This document shows positions 8,731 to 17,521 of a stretch of 64,000 nucleotides of DNA, one piece after another (position 1 is the first letter of the stretch; each line of letters starts with the position of its first letter). The stretch is taken from contig CAMKAJ010000008.1 of NCBI GenBank assembly GCA_946410455.1, positions 22,205 through 86,204 of the forward strand, read 5' to 3'. The DNA comes from an uncultured Bacteroidales bacterium (lineage in GTDB: Bacteria; Bacteroidota; Bacteroidia; Bacteroidales; UBA932). The notes below the pieces were generated by a model. It did no database searches. It was not told where the DNA came from and saw nothing but the letters and a program-made list of their open reading frames with translations. Position numbers and translations under genes: made by a program.

Positions 8731-9864
8731 CTACTTGGAACGCTCCATGCTGGGGAAGCGGTACAAGCAGGTGTGAGAATAGGTCTCGCCCGGCAGAAGC
8801 ACAGTCTGCGGGAAATCGGGATGATGCACTCCGTCAGGAAATTTCTGAGTCTCCAGAGCGAAGGCGCCGCGATACACTATGTCGTTGCCGTACTTGTCGA
8901 TAGTCTTGCCGTCGCCGAAGAAGTTGCCACTGTAGAACTGCAGGCCGGGCTGGTCTGAGAGAACCTCCAGCACGGTGCCGGATTCGGGCTCAAATACCAC
9001 TGCATCCAGCGTAAGCCCCTCTCCGCCGTCATACTCGATCACCCAGTTGTGGTCGTATCCATGGCCATATTGGAGCTGGATGTCATCTGCATCTATGCGC
9101 TCCCCAATAGTGTGGGGCTCGCGGAAGTCGAATGGACTACCCTCTACAGGTGCCACGAGGCCCACGGGAATAAGATTCTCGTCGATTGGAGTGATGCCGG
9201 CTGCATTGATGCGCAGCACATGGCCAAGGATATCGCCCTTGCCGCTCCCCTTGAGGTTGAAGAAAGGATGGTGGGCCAGGTTGATGGGCGTAGGAGCATC
9301 GGTTGTGGCCTCGAAAACCACCTTCAGGCCATGGTCGGAGGTGAGCATATAGCGTACGCTGATGGTCTTGTTGCCGGGGAAACCGCCAAGCCCGTCGGGG
9401 TGCACGACTTGCATTTTTATGCTGTTCTTGCTCTGTTCCACCACGTCCCAAACCAGATTGTCGATGCCCACGAAACCGCCGTGCAGGGTATTCTCGCCGT
9501 CGTTCTTATCCAGACTATAGCTTACGCCGTCCAGCTCAAATGTGGCTCCGCCGATGCGGTTGGCTACAGGTCCGGGGCTCGAACCAAGGAAGCGCTCGCC
9601 GGGATTATGCACGTAAGAATCGATGTCCCTGTACCCAATGACTACGTCACGCAGCAGCCCAGCCCTGTCGGGAGCCCACAGAGAAACAACCCGGGCGCCG
9701 TAATTGGTAATCTGAGCATACATACCGCCGCCCTCTATGGTATAGAGCGACACGGGCTTGCCATCGATAGTTGTATCAAACGCCTGGGCCGGAATCAAGC
9801 GGACCTTGGGCTGGGCGCAAGCAGCAAGTGCCACAAGCGCCAAGATGGGGAGCAGTCTTTTCAT
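8731..9864 (-). CDS. Lipoprotein aldose 1-epimerase (mutarotase)
   Basis: 377 residues. The N-terminus is a lipoprotein signal with lipobox LAAC (Cys16), so the enzyme acts in the periplasm or on a membrane. The galactose-mutarotase fold keeps the catalytic and sugar-binding residues: His in NTLHGGF, His in AHHPFFNL, Asp in YDHNW and the catalytic Glu in ALETQ. It interconverts alpha and beta anomers of sugars such as galactose. Its ATG overlaps the corA stop by 4 bases. The window has a second, cytoplasmic mutarotase at 44525-45568, so the two probably serve different compartments. Confidence 0.9.
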   Translation of the reverse strand: MKRLLPILALVALAACAQPKVRLIPAQAFDTTIDGKPVSLYTIEGGGMYAQITNYGARVVSLWAPDRAGLLRDVVIGYRDIDSYVHNPGERFLGSSPGPVANRIGGATFELDGVSYSLDKNDGENTLHGGFVGIDNLVWDVVEQSKNSIKMQVVHPDGLGGFPGNKTISVRYMLTSDHGLKVVFEATTDAPTPINLAHHPFFNLKGSGKGDILGHVLRINAAGITPIDENLIPVGLVAPVEGSPFDFREPHTIGERIDADDIQLQYGHGYDHNWVIEYDGGEGLTLDAVVFEPESGTVLEVLSDQPGLQFYSGNFFGDGKTIDKYGNDIVYRGAFALETQKFPDGVHHPDFPQTVLLPGETYSHTCLYRFPSMERSK

Positions 9865-10814
9865 AACATTTTTTTGTGCTTGAATATCAACCAGATACTA
9901 ACGATCAACACGGTCATCAGCAAGGCTATCGCGGGCCATGCCCACCACTTGTCTGCGAAGGGCAAAGTTACGTTCATACCGTAGAAACTGGCAACAAGGG
10001 TAGCCGGCATGAGGAGCAGGGAAACGAAGGTGAATATCTTCATTATGCTGTTCTGCTCCAGATTGATAAGTCCCACTACCGTCTCCTGCAAGTACTCGAG
10101 CCTCTCGAATGCAAAATTCGTGTGGTTGATAAGAGAAGCGATATCCTGCAGAATAACGGAGAGGTCTTCGCGAAGCTCGGAATTCTTGGGGCAGCGCTTG
10201 CTCTTAATGATATTGGAGAGGAGCCTCTGTTTATCCACAATATTCTCTCTAACAAACATCGCATTCTCTTGCAACTGATTGATATCCAAGAGGAATTCCT
10301 CGTTTATATCTTCTTGCTGGTTGATACGCTTGCTGAACTGCGATACGTCTTTGGAAATAAGCTCCACGATATCGGCATCAAGGTCGATACGCTTGTCCAT
10401 TATCTCTACAAATACAGTAAAGCCGTCCGGGAACTGATCCGGAAGAGCTTGAATTTTGCGCTGCAGAGTGTCGAACGAACGCAGAGGAATCTCTCTGAGT
10501 GTGGTTATGCAACGGTCAGATAAGATAAATGAAACCGGGTCCATCAACATCTCGTCGTCGGCCGGAGAGAGGAAGTTGGTGTTGGCGTATATGGCTTTGT
10601 CGTCCTCGGAGAAACGGGAGGAACTTTCGATTTCTTCTGCGGTGGCGCGGCTCTGGATTTCTGTATCCAGAAACGCTTCCACGGCCCTCTTCTCCTCACC
10701 GCTCGGGGAGATGAGGTCTATCCAGAGTATATTTTCCTTGCCGATGGCAGCAATTTGCTTTTCTGACGAAGCGAGAAGTATCTCGGCTCCGGAGCGATAG
10801 AAAATTCTGATCAT
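9861..10814 (-). CDS. corA: CorA-family magnesium/cobalt channel
   Basis: 317 residues: a large cytoplasmic N-terminal alpha/beta domain, a long coiled helix (about 150-245) and two C-terminal membrane helices. The signature YGMN at about 278-281, between the two helices, is the ion selectivity loop at the outer pore mouth. It mediates Mg2+ (and Co2+) uptake as a pentamer. It is the first gene of a corA-galM pair and has its own -7 box 62 bases upstream. The pairing with a mutarotase has no obvious functional logic. Confidence 0.93.
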   Translation of the reverse strand: MIRIFYRSGAEILLASSEKQIAAIGKENILWIDLISPSGEEKRAVEAFLDTEIQSRATAEEIESSSRFSEDDKAIYANTNFLSPADDEMLMDPVSFILSDRCITTLREIPLRSFDTLQRKIQALPDQFPDGFTVFVEIMDKRIDLDADIVELISKDVSQFSKRINQQEDINEEFLLDINQLQENAMFVRENIVDKQRLLSNIIKSKRCPKNSELREDLSVILQDIASLINHTNFAFERLEYLQETVVGLINLEQNSIMKIFTFVSLLLMPATLVASFYGMNVTLPFADKWWAWPAIALLMTVLIVSIWLIFKHKKML

Positions 10815-10876
10815 CTTGCCTTCCTGTTTGTTCCCGGCGCACTTGTCGGAAGGGGGTTATACTTAGGTAAATCGTG

Positions 10877-10884
10877 CAAAGGTA
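10877..10884 (-). promoter_or_regulatory. -7 promoter box for corA-galM
   Basis: Minus strand TACCTTTG, matching TAnnTTTG, 62 bases before the corA ATG at 10814. Confidence 0.55.
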
Positions 10885-10896
10885 AGTATTTTTTGC

Positions 10897-10927
10897 AAAA
10901 AAAAGAGCCCGAATCGCTTCGGGCCCT
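10897..10927 (-). terminator. Rho-independent terminator of fba
   Basis: On the minus strand GCCCGAA pairs with TTCGGGC around a 4-base loop, followed by CT and a run of eight T. It lies 22 bases after the fba stop. Confidence 0.8.
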
Positions 10928-10949
10928 CAATTATTTTCGTCTTAAGCAA

Positions 10950-11954
10950 TTATCTTGCTTTTCCGTTGGAACCAAGGACGTTGAGAATCTTGTGCTCATA
11001 CATCTTCTTCATCTCCTCACGGGCGGGCTTGAGATACTGGCGAGGATCGAAGTGTCCAGGGTACTCAGCAAAGTGCTGGCGTATTGCTGCGGTCATGGCC
11101 AGACGGCTGTCGGAGTCGATGTTGATCTTGCAGACAGCGCTCTTGGCAGCCTTGCGGAGCTGCTCCTCGGGGATACCTACTGCATCGGGCAGCTTGCCGC
11201 CGTTGGCGTTGATGATATCAACATATTCCTGAGGAACGGAAGAAGAACCGTGAAGTACGATGGGGAAACCGGGGAGTTTCTTCTCTATGGCCTTGAGCAC
11301 GTCGAATGCGAGGGGCGGAGGTACCAGACGTCCGGTCTTGGGGTCGCGGGTGCACTGCTCGGGCTTGAATTTGTAAGCTCCGTGGCTGGTTCCGATAGAG
11401 ATGGCGAGGGAGTCGCACTTGGTCTTCTTTACAAAGTCGATAACTTCCTCGGGCTTGGTATAATGGGAAACCTCAGAGGATACCTCGTCTTCTACTCCTG
11501 CGAGTACGCCGAGTTCTGCCTCAACGGTAACGTCATGCTTGTGTGCGTAGTTGACGACTTTGCGGGTAAGGGCCACGTTCTCGTCGTACGGAAGGGCAGA
11601 GCCGTCAATCATAACAGAAGAAAAACCAAAATCAACGCAGCTCTTGCAAAGCTCGTAGCTGTCGCCGTGGTCGAGATGGAGAACGATCTGGGGGCGCTTC
11701 CAACCCAGCTCCTTAGCATACTCCACTGCTCCCTGAGCCATGTAGCGGAGGAGAGTCTGGTTTGCATAGTTGCGGGCTCCCTTGCTTACCTGGAGGATAA
11801 CCGGAGACTTTGTCTCGGCGCAAGCCTGTACAATTGCCTGAAGCTGCTCCATGTTGTTGAAATTGAATGCAGGGATAGCGTAGCCGCCCTTCACAGCCTT
11901 GGCAAACATCTCACGGGTGTTCACCAGGCCAAGATCTTTAAAAGAAACTTTCAT
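10950..11954 (-). CDS. fba: Class II fructose-1,6-bisphosphate aldolase
   Basis: 334 residues. It splits fructose 1,6-bisphosphate into glyceraldehyde 3-phosphate and dihydroxyacetone phosphate in glycolysis, and works in reverse in gluconeogenesis. Zinc and substrate residues are visible in HLDHGDS, VEAELGVLAG, GTSHGAYK and VLHGSSSV. The monocistronic gene has a -7 box upstream and a clear terminator after it. Length and motifs match the long class IIA/B enzymes of Bacteroidales. Confidence 0.95.
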   Translation of the reverse strand: MKVSFKDLGLVNTREMFAKAVKGGYAIPAFNFNNMEQLQAIVQACAETKSPVILQVSKGARNYANQTLLRYMAQGAVEYAKELGWKRPQIVLHLDHGDSYELCKSCVDFGFSSVMIDGSALPYDENVALTRKVVNYAHKHDVTVEAELGVLAGVEDEVSSEVSHYTKPEEVIDFVKKTKCDSLAISIGTSHGAYKFKPEQCTRDPKTGRLVPPPLAFDVLKAIEKKLPGFPIVLHGSSSVPQEYVDIINANGGKLPDAVGIPEEQLRKAAKSAVCKINIDSDSRLAMTAAIRQHFAEYPGHFDPRQYLKPAREEMKKMYEHKILNVLGSNGKAR

Positions 11955-11994
11955 ATTAAATTAGACTATTAAACTAACTGTCTTGTAAATCACG

Positions 11995-12002
11995 CAAATA
12001 TA
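11995..12002 (-). promoter_or_regulatory. -7 promoter box for fba
   Basis: Minus strand TATATTTG, 40 bases before the fba ATG. A weaker box (TATCTTG, 12035-12041) faces the other way for gmk. Confidence 0.6.
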
Positions 12003-12062
12003 GCAATTGTTTTCGAGAAAAGGAAAAGTTTTATTATCTTGCGGCCCTAAGAAAGCAATAAT

Positions 12063-12632
12063 ATGCAAGGGAAAGTTATTATTTTTTCGGCCCCTTCGGG
12101 AGCGGGCAAAAGTACGGTAGTTTCGCACCTCCTCAGCCTTCACCCCGAATTCGAATTTTCCATCAGCGCCACATCCCGTCCTCCCAGAGGGTCGGAAAAG
12201 GATGGCGTGGAGTACTACTTCCTCTCGGCCGACCGTTTCCGGCAACTTATTGCGCAAGAGGCTTTTGTAGAGTATGAAGAGGTATATCACGACCGCTTCT
12301 ACGGGACGCTCAAGAAGGAGGTTGAACGTATCTGGAGCAAGGGGCACGTGATACTCTTCGACGTAGACGTAAAGGGAGGCGTGAGCCTCAAACGCTTTTT
12401 CGGCGATGCCGCCCTTTCTGTTCTTATTGTTCCTCCGTCCCTGGAGATTCTGGAACAGCGCCTAAGAGGGCGCGGTACCGATTGCGAAGAAGATATTCTG
12501 GAGCGTATCGGCAAGGCCAGGAGCGAGCTGGATTTTGCGTCCGGGCGCTTCGATTGCGAGATAGTGAACGACAAGCTTGAAGATGCTTTCTCGGAGGCCG
12601 AATCTATCGTAGACAAGTTCTTATGCGCATAG
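12063..12632 (+). CDS. gmk: Guanylate kinase
   Basis: 189 residues. The P-loop SGAGKST lies at residues 12-18, the GMP-binding region follows (SATSRPPRGSEKDGVEYYFL) and the lid region holds RLRGRGTD. It phosphorylates GMP to GDP with ATP. Its last ten bases overlap the nadD start, so the two nucleotide-metabolism genes are translationally coupled. The stop is TAG, which shows that the host reads TAG as stop. Confidence 0.96.
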   Translation: MQGKVIIFSAPSGAGKSTVVSHLLSLHPEFEFSISATSRPPRGSEKDGVEYYFLSADRFRQLIAQEAFVEYEEVYHDRFYGTLKKEVERIWSKGHVILFDVDVKGGVSLKRFFGDAALSVLIVPPSLEILEQRLRGRGTDCEEDILERIGKARSELDFASGRFDCEIVNDKLEDAFSEAESIVDKFLCA

Positions 12633-13261
12633 CCGTTTACTCCGGTTCGTTTGACCCGCTCCACATTGGGCATCAGGCAATTATGGAATACCTGACGCGG
12701 GAGCGTGCCTTCGACTGGGTGTACCTTGTTATCTCTCCGCAGAATCCAATAAAAGACCCCGCCAAGGCCCTGAGCGGCGAGCAGCGCTACCGTGCAGCAA
12801 TAGAAGCGGTGCGCAGGCATCCCGAGCTGCATGTCTGGGTAGATAACGTAGAGCTGGGCATGGAGCCGCCGCACTACACCATCCGCACCCTGGACGCACT
12901 CAAGAGACGCGAGCCGGAGAACGATTTTACTCTCATTGTGGGGGCGGACAATCTGGAGAACATTCACCGGTGGAGGGACTTCCCCCGCATACTCAACGAA
13001 TATGGGGTTGCCGTGTACCCCCGGAATGGCTTCGACTTGCCGCGCATACGCGAAACCTTATATAAAGAGATGCAGTATATCCCCTCCTCTTACACTCTGG
13101 ATGCATCGTCTATGCACGACACTCCCGGAACAGTAGGCCTGGAGGACGTAGATAATCTCTTCCATATCAGCATCATCGACGCTCCTATTGTAAATATCTC
13201 CTCCACGCAGATACGGGAAGCCCAGGCCCGTGGCGAGGATATGAGCCACTGGCTGATGTAA
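12623..13261 (+). CDS. nadD: Nicotinate-nucleotide adenylyltransferase
   Basis: 212 residues of nucleotidyltransferase fold. The nucleotide-binding motif SGSFDPLHIGH is at 7-17, PPHYTIRTLD contacts the mononucleotide, GADNLENIHRW is in the centre and ISSTQIR is the C-terminal signature. It makes deamido-NAD from nicotinate mononucleotide and ATP. It carries about 35 more residues than minimal NadD (around 150-185). The upstream motif resembles CoaD, but GADN and ISSTQIR are NadD-specific. It fits with the NAD-precursor transporter pnuC 5 kb away. Confidence 0.92.
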   Translation: MRIAVYSGSFDPLHIGHQAIMEYLTRERAFDWVYLVISPQNPIKDPAKALSGEQRYRAAIEAVRRHPELHVWVDNVELGMEPPHYTIRTLDALKRREPENDFTLIVGADNLENIHRWRDFPRILNEYGVAVYPRNGFDLPRIRETLYKEMQYIPSSYTLDASSMHDTPGTVGLEDVDNLFHISIIDAPIVNISSTQIREAQARGEDMSHWLM

Positions 13262-13267
13262 CAACAG

Positions 13268-13978
13268 CTATTCGTTCTCGATCAGGCGCTCCCAACTTGC
13301 GGGCGGCGGAGCGATAATGTGAAGCTCGTCGTGCCTGACGGGGTGCTCAAGACGTATCTCGTGGGCATGCAGACAGATGCTTCCGTCCGGATTGGAGCGG
13401 GGTGCTCCATATTTGAGGTCTCCCTTGATGGGGCAGCCCAAGTTAGAGAGCTGGCAGCGTATTTGGTGATGCCGGCCAGTGAGCAGCTCTACTTCTACCA
13501 GATGATAACGCTCGGTGCTACGCAGCCAGCGGTAATTCAGCTTTGCCAGTTTGGCGCCGGGGCGCTCGGTGGTTACGTAAGATTTATTCTTTGCTTCGTT
13601 TTTGATGAGCCAGTCTTCCAGATGGCCCTCTGCGGGCCGGGGCTTCTGGCAGCAGAGCGCCCAGTAGGTTTTGTGGGCGCCGCCATCGCGGAAGATGATT
13701 CCCAGCCGGCCCAGCGCCTTGCTGGTTTTTGCAAAGACGCAGATACCGCTGACGGGGCGGTCGAGCCGGTGAGGAATCCCGAGGAACACTTGCCCGGGCT
13801 TGTTGTCGCGCCTGGCAATGAATGCTTTATAGGTTTCTGCAAGGCACTCGTCGCCAGTTTTGTCGCCCTGCGTTATCTCGCCGCTGCGTTTGTTTATTAC
13901 CAGCAGATGGTTGTCTTCGTAGAGAATACGTTCTTGCAGATCGGCGTATTCCTCCTCTGTAATAGTTCGGTACAGCAT
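13268..13978 (-). CDS. RluA-family pseudouridine synthase
   Basis: 236 residues with no S4 domain, so it is a small RluA-type enzyme. The catalytic Asp is about residue 73 in HRLDRPVSG, followed by FAKTSKA and a TGRHHQIRCQL segment, both family signatures. It isomerises a uridine in ribosomal or transfer RNA; the exact site cannot be told. Its -7 box lies 7 bases before the ATG, implying a very short or absent leader. It converges with nadD (6-base gap). Confidence 0.9.
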   Translation of the reverse strand: MLYRTITEEEYADLQERILYEDNHLLVINKRSGEITQGDKTGDECLAETYKAFIARRDNKPGQVFLGIPHRLDRPVSGICVFAKTSKALGRLGIIFRDGGAHKTYWALCCQKPRPAEGHLEDWLIKNEAKNKSYVTTERPGAKLAKLNYRWLRSTERYHLVEVELLTGRHHQIRCQLSNLGCPIKGDLKYGAPRSNPDGSICLHAHEIRLEHPVRHDELHIIAPPPASWERLIENE

Positions 13979-13985
13979 ATCGCTA

Positions 13986-13993
13986 CAAATATA
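13986..13993 (-). promoter_or_regulatory. -7 promoter box for the pseudouridine synthase
   Basis: Minus strand TATATTTG, 7 bases before the ATG at 13978. The palindromic element 14006-14136 begins just upstream. Confidence 0.6.
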
Positions 13994-14005
13994 CTAATTT
14001 ATTTA

Positions 14006-14136
14006 TTCCGCCAGCGGGTTATACGGTGGCAGAGAGCGGTCCGGCGTCACTCAGCCGCAGCCAGTAGCCCTGAGCGGCGGAAATAGCGAGGACGGACGTA
14101 GCCGGATTACTCTCTGTCTGAGTACCGCCGGCGGAA
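14006..14136. repeat. 131-bp imperfect palindromic element between rluA-type gene and dnaK
   Basis: The ends are ATTCCGCCAGCGG and CCGCCGGCGGAAT, inverted repeats with one mismatch. Further in, CAGAGAG pairs with CTCTCTG and CCGGC with GCCGG, and the centre has CAGCCGC facing GCGGC. The whole could fold into one long interrupted hairpin. It has no ORF. It resembles a small non-autonomous palindromic element, but no target duplication is evident. Confidence 0.6.
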
Positions 14137-14138
14137 TG

Positions 14139-14151
14139 TGACAATTTGTCA
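14139..14151. promoter_or_regulatory. Perfect inverted repeat upstream of dnaK (candidate operator)
   Basis: TGACAA-T-TTGTCA, a perfect 6+1+6 palindrome 92 bases before the dnaK ATG. It is followed at 14164-14179 by TGGCAAAAGATTTGAT, which fits the sigma-54 pattern TGGCAcrNNNNTTGcW except at two positions. Together they could be an activator or repressor site plus promoter for heat-shock control. This is inference. Confidence 0.4.
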
Positions 14152-14243
14152 GCAAATCGGCAATGGCAAAAGATTTGATGAAAGAAGATGCGGACCGCAA
14201 AGAAGGTCCGGAGATTTAGAAATAATTAAAAGGAATTAAGAAT

Positions 14244-16163
14244 ATGGGAAAAATTATTGGAATCGACCTCGGCACCACCAATTCATGTGTGGCCGTAATG
14301 GAAGGCAATCAGCCTACAGTTATTATCAATGACGAAGGCGCCCGCACCACGCCGTCTGTCGTTGCATTCACAGAGAACGGAGAACGCAAAGTCGGCTCTC
14401 CCGCAAAGCGTCAGGCGATCACCAATCCTGGCAATACTATCTTCTCTATCAAGCGTTTCATGGGCGAGACCTACGACCAGGTGAGCAAAGAAGTCTCCCG
14501 CGTTCCTTATAAGGTACAAAGGGGCGACAACAATACTCCCCGTGTAGATATCAACGGAAGGCTCTACAGCCCCCAGGAGATTTCTGCTATCATTCTCCAG
14601 AAGATGAAGAAGACCGCAGAGGACTACCTGCGCCAGCCTGTCACTGAGGCCGTCATTACCGTGCCGGCATACTTCTCCGACAGCCAGCGCCAGGCCACCA
14701 AAGAGGCGGGCAAAATTGCAGGTCTCGACGTAAAACGTATCATCAATGAGCCTACCGCAGCCGCACTGGCATACGGTCTGGACAAAAAGAACAAGAACAT
14801 GAAGGTCGCGGTTTACGACCTGGGCGGCGGCACCTTCGATATCTCCATCCTGGAGCTCGGAGACGGCGTCTTTGAGGTCCGCTCCACCAATGGCGACACA
14901 CACCTTGGCGGCGACGACTTCGACCAGGCCATTATCGACTGGCTCGCATCCGAATTCGCATCCGAGAACGGCGGCCTGGACCTCAAGAAAGATCCTATGG
15001 CACTGCAGAGACTCAAAGAAGCTGCCGAGAAGGCAAAGATCGAGCTATCCAACGCAGTGAGCGCAGAGATCAACCTCCCTTACATCACCGCTGTTGACGG
15101 CATGCCCAAGCACCTTGTGAAGACCCTCAGCCGCGCCAAGTTCGAAGCTCTTTGCGACGACCTCTTCCACCGCAGCATCGAACCTTGCCGCAAGGCCCTC
15201 GAAGACGCTAAGTTGAGCGCCTCCCAGATCGATGAGGTCCTGCTCGTAGGTGGCAGCACCCGTATCCCCAAGGTTCAGGAGCTGGTGAAGGAGTTCTTCG
15301 GCAAAGAGCCCAACAAGAGCGTGAATCCTGACGAGGTAGTTGCAATCGGCGCCGCCATCCAGGGTGGAGTGCTCACCGGTGACGTGAAGGACGTTCTGCT
15401 TCTGGACGTTACCCCTCTGAGCCTCGGTATCGAGACCCTCGGTGGAGTGATGACCAAGCTCATCGAGTCCAACACCACCATCCCTGCCAAAAAGAGCCAG
15501 GTGTTCAGCACTGCGGCCGATAATCAGCCCAGCGTAGAGATCCGCGTACTCCAGGGCGAGCGCCCCATGGCAAAGGACAACAAGCAGATCGGCGTCTTCC
15601 ATCTGGACGGCATTGCTCCCGCGCCTCGCGGCATCCCTCAGATCGAGGTAAGCTTCGATATCGACGCCAACGGTATCTTGAGCGTTTCCGCCAAGGACAA
15701 GGCGACCGGCAAGGAGCAGAGCATCCGCATCGAGGCCAGCAGCGGCCTGAGTGACGCAGAAATCCAGCGTATGCGCGACGAGGCCAAGGCTAACGAGGAG
15801 GCCGACAAGGCTGAGAAAGAGCGCGTAGATAAGGTAAACAACGCAGACGCCATGGTCTTCCAGACCGAAAAGAACCTCAAGGAGTACGGCGACAAGATTC
15901 CTGCCGAGAAGAAGTCAGCTATCGAGAATGCTTGTTCCGAGCTCAAGAAGGCCGTGGAAGCCAAAGACCTCGGCGCTATAGACCGCTACAATTCCGAGCT
16001 TGAAGCTGCATGGCATGCCGCATCCGAAGATATGGCCAAAGCCGCACAGGGTGGCCCTCAGGGGCCTGCCGGCGGTGCCGGATTCAATCCCGGAGCTCAG
16101 GGTGGTCCTCAGGGCGGTCCCGGCCCGGACTACGGGGACAATAACCAGCCTGACGAACAATAA
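14244..16163 (+). CDS. dnaK: Molecular chaperone DnaK (Hsp70)
   Basis: 639 residues, canonical length. The N-terminal ATPase opens with [16 protein letters not shown], has DLGGGTFD at about 192-199 and [12 protein letters not shown] near 335. The interdomain linker [12 protein letters not shown] leads into the peptide-binding domain, and the tail is Gly/Pro/Gln-rich. DnaK binds unfolded chains and cycles with DnaJ and GrpE; neither partner gene is beside it. It stands alone with a 5' leader that can fold (GGACC/GGTCC at about 14195-14212) and a strong terminator after it. Confidence 0.98.
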   Translation: MGKIIGIDLGTTNSCVAVMEGNQPTVIINDEGARTTPSVVAFTENGERKVGSPAKRQAITNPGNTIFSIKRFMGETYDQVSKEVSRVPYKVQRGDNNTPRVDINGRLYSPQEISAIILQKMKKTAEDYLRQPVTEAVITVPAYFSDSQRQATKEAGKIAGLDVKRIINEPTAAALAYGLDKKNKNMKVAVYDLGGGTFDISILELGDGVFEVRSTNGDTHLGGDDFDQAIIDWLASEFASENGGLDLKKDPMALQRLKEAAEKAKIELSNAVSAEINLPYITAVDGMPKHLVKTLSRAKFEALCDDLFHRSIEPCRKALEDAKLSASQIDEVLLVGGSTRIPKVQELVKEFFGKEPNKSVNPDEVVAIGAAIQGGVLTGDVKDVLLLDVTPLSLGIETLGGVMTKLIESNTTIPAKKSQVFSTAADNQPSVEIRVLQGERPMAKDNKQIGVFHLDGIAPAPRGIPQIEVSFDIDANGILSVSAKDKATGKEQSIRIEASSGLSDAEIQRMRDEAKANEEADKAEKERVDKVNNADAMVFQTEKNLKEYGDKIPAEKKSAIENACSELKKAVEAKDLGAIDRYNSELEAAWHAASEDMAKAAQGGPQGPAGGAGFNPGAQGGPQGGPGPDYGDNNQPDEQ

Positions 16164-16194
16164 AAAAGTGGAGCTCGATGGGCTCCACTTTTTT
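16162..16194 (+). terminator. Rho-independent terminator of dnaK
   Basis: AAAAAAGTGGAGC pairs perfectly with GCTCCACTTTTTT around a 7-base loop and starts within the stop codon. The A/T arms make it work in both directions. Confidence 0.9.
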
Positions 16195-16323
16195 ATTGTT
16201 CATTACCGAACTTTCGTTAGGCACACTCGATAGACGGGCTGGGACTCCCCCACCTTAGAGGATTGACAGCCTCTCACAGTCCTTTTCCGACCGCTTTTCG
16301 TACAGTAAGACACAGCGACTGCT

Positions 16324-16479
16324 CCTACCCCCGCAGCAACATGGGACGGCGGGCGCAAAAAGGCCAGTTTCCGTTCCTACCCCCGCAGCAACATGGGACG
16401 GCGGGAGCAAAAATGCCGGTTTCCGTTCCTACCCCCGCAACAGAATGGGACGGCGGGAGCAGAAGTTTTCCTCGGGCGG
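16324..16479. repeat. Three tandem copies of a 52-bp GC-rich repeat
   Basis: Copies start at 16324, 16376 and 16428 with exact 52-base spacing. Copies 1 and 2 are nearly identical and copy 3 diverges in its second half. Each carries CCCGC and GCGGG arms 13-14 bases apart, so each can fold. The unit is not a multiple of three and no frame conserves it, so it is not coding. The rest of the 304-base gap 16195-16498 shows nothing else I can name. Confidence 0.8.
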
Positions 16480-16498
16480 GAGAGGAGAGAAACTAGCG

Positions 16499-17488
16499 TC
16501 ACGTTAGCTTCTTTAGGGAGCGCAAATACTCGCTGGGGGTGGTGTGCTCGTTGAGCTTGAAAGCCATGTTGAATGAAACGGTAGAATGGAAGCCGCTCAT
16601 CTCTGCGACCTCGCTCATCCTGAGTTTCTCATCCTTCTTCAGCAACTCTACAGCATATCGAACGCGGTAATAATTGAGCAACTGGTTAAAGTTCCGGCCG
16701 GCATGAAAATTAATTGCCTTGGAAAGATACAAGCGGTTCGTACGCGTCATGCGCGAAAGGTCCTCCAGGGCAAAGTCGTCTTGAAGATAAGGTTTCTTGG
16801 TCTCCATTATCCTAAGGACATCATTGAACAACACTGCAGAACGGCTGTCGGAATCTACATAATCAACCGGCGCGTTGCTGCCAGCCCCTTTCTGCGCTTG
16901 TTTAATAAGCTTCTCTTTTTTCTTTCCAAGAAACACGGTGCTGCGCGTGCGGATTCTATAGAATTGAAGCACAAAGAATGTAGCAAAAACCGCAAGCAAA
17001 CACCATCCTCCAGCTATAGAAGACTGCAACGCGCACAAACACACTCCGCAAAACAATAAGGCGGAAGAATGAATAAGGCAAAGGTAGTCCAGCGCCCCGT
17101 TCCATACCGTTGACGCCATAAACAACTGAGGGACTTCCCCAAAATGGCAGACACTGCGATGAATCATAAAGCAAAACAACAGCATAGCGCCAGCAACCAC
17201 GAGCAACCACGGCGGCACGACCAGCAGCTTGAGAGCTAAAACCATCACAACCCACACAGCACAGGCGGCCAAGGAGGGCTGGATATCCTCATGCGGCAGC
17301 GGATACAGAATCAGTATCAGCAAAGAGCACCACAAGTCCAGAGCCAGCACTGTGGACAGCATCCCGGCAGCAAAGTAATCAAAAACAGACAGAAGCGGCA
17401 TCAGCAGCAGCGCAGTCAGCCGCATCAATTTGTGGAGACGAATTTTAATTTTCATAACGGAGCCAAAGATATCCAATGGCTCCGTCAT
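16499..17488 (-). CDS. Membrane-anchored AraC-family transcription regulator
   Basis: 329 residues. Residues 20-185 contain about five to six hydrophobic helices, followed by a linker and a C-terminal AraC/XylS DNA-binding domain (about 225-325) with two helix-turn-helix motifs: ALEDLSRMTRTNRLYLSKAI and MSEVAEMSGFHSTVSFNMAF. The membrane part probably senses a signal or partner, as in other seven-TM AraC regulators of Bacteroidota. An ATG at 17455 is an alternative start that would drop 11 residues. It ends the minus-strand run from gyrA, 33 bases after yitT, and may have its own promoter. Target genes unknown. Confidence 0.85.
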   Translation of the reverse strand: MTEPLDIFGSVMKIKIRLHKLMRLTALLLMPLLSVFDYFAAGMLSTVLALDLWCSLLILILYPLPHEDIQPSLAACAVWVVMVLALKLLVVPPWLLVVAGAMLLFCFMIHRSVCHFGEVPQLFMASTVWNGALDYLCLIHSSALLFCGVCLCALQSSIAGGWCLLAVFATFFVLQFYRIRTRSTVFLGKKKEKLIKQAQKGAGSNAPVDYVDSDSRSAVLFNDVLRIMETKKPYLQDDFALEDLSRMTRTNRLYLSKAINFHAGRNFNQLLNYYRVRYAVELLKKDEKLRMSEVAEMSGFHSTVSFNMAFKLNEHTTPSEYLRSLKKLT

Positions 17489-17521
17489 TCAGGGGGTAAA
17501 AAGAGGGGTATTTTTAATTAT

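Noticed and set aside
8731..9864. The two mutarotase genes as a recent duplication
   Set aside because: One is a lipoprotein and one is cytoplasmic, and they differ strongly outside catalytic motifs; they are separate subfamilies.
16324..16479. CRISPR array
   Set aside because: Only three units joined without variable spacers and no cas gene in the window.
16263..16496. 77-codon ORF across the 52-bp repeats
   Set aside because: The repeat unit is not a multiple of three, so each copy would be read in a different frame; no promoter or homology.
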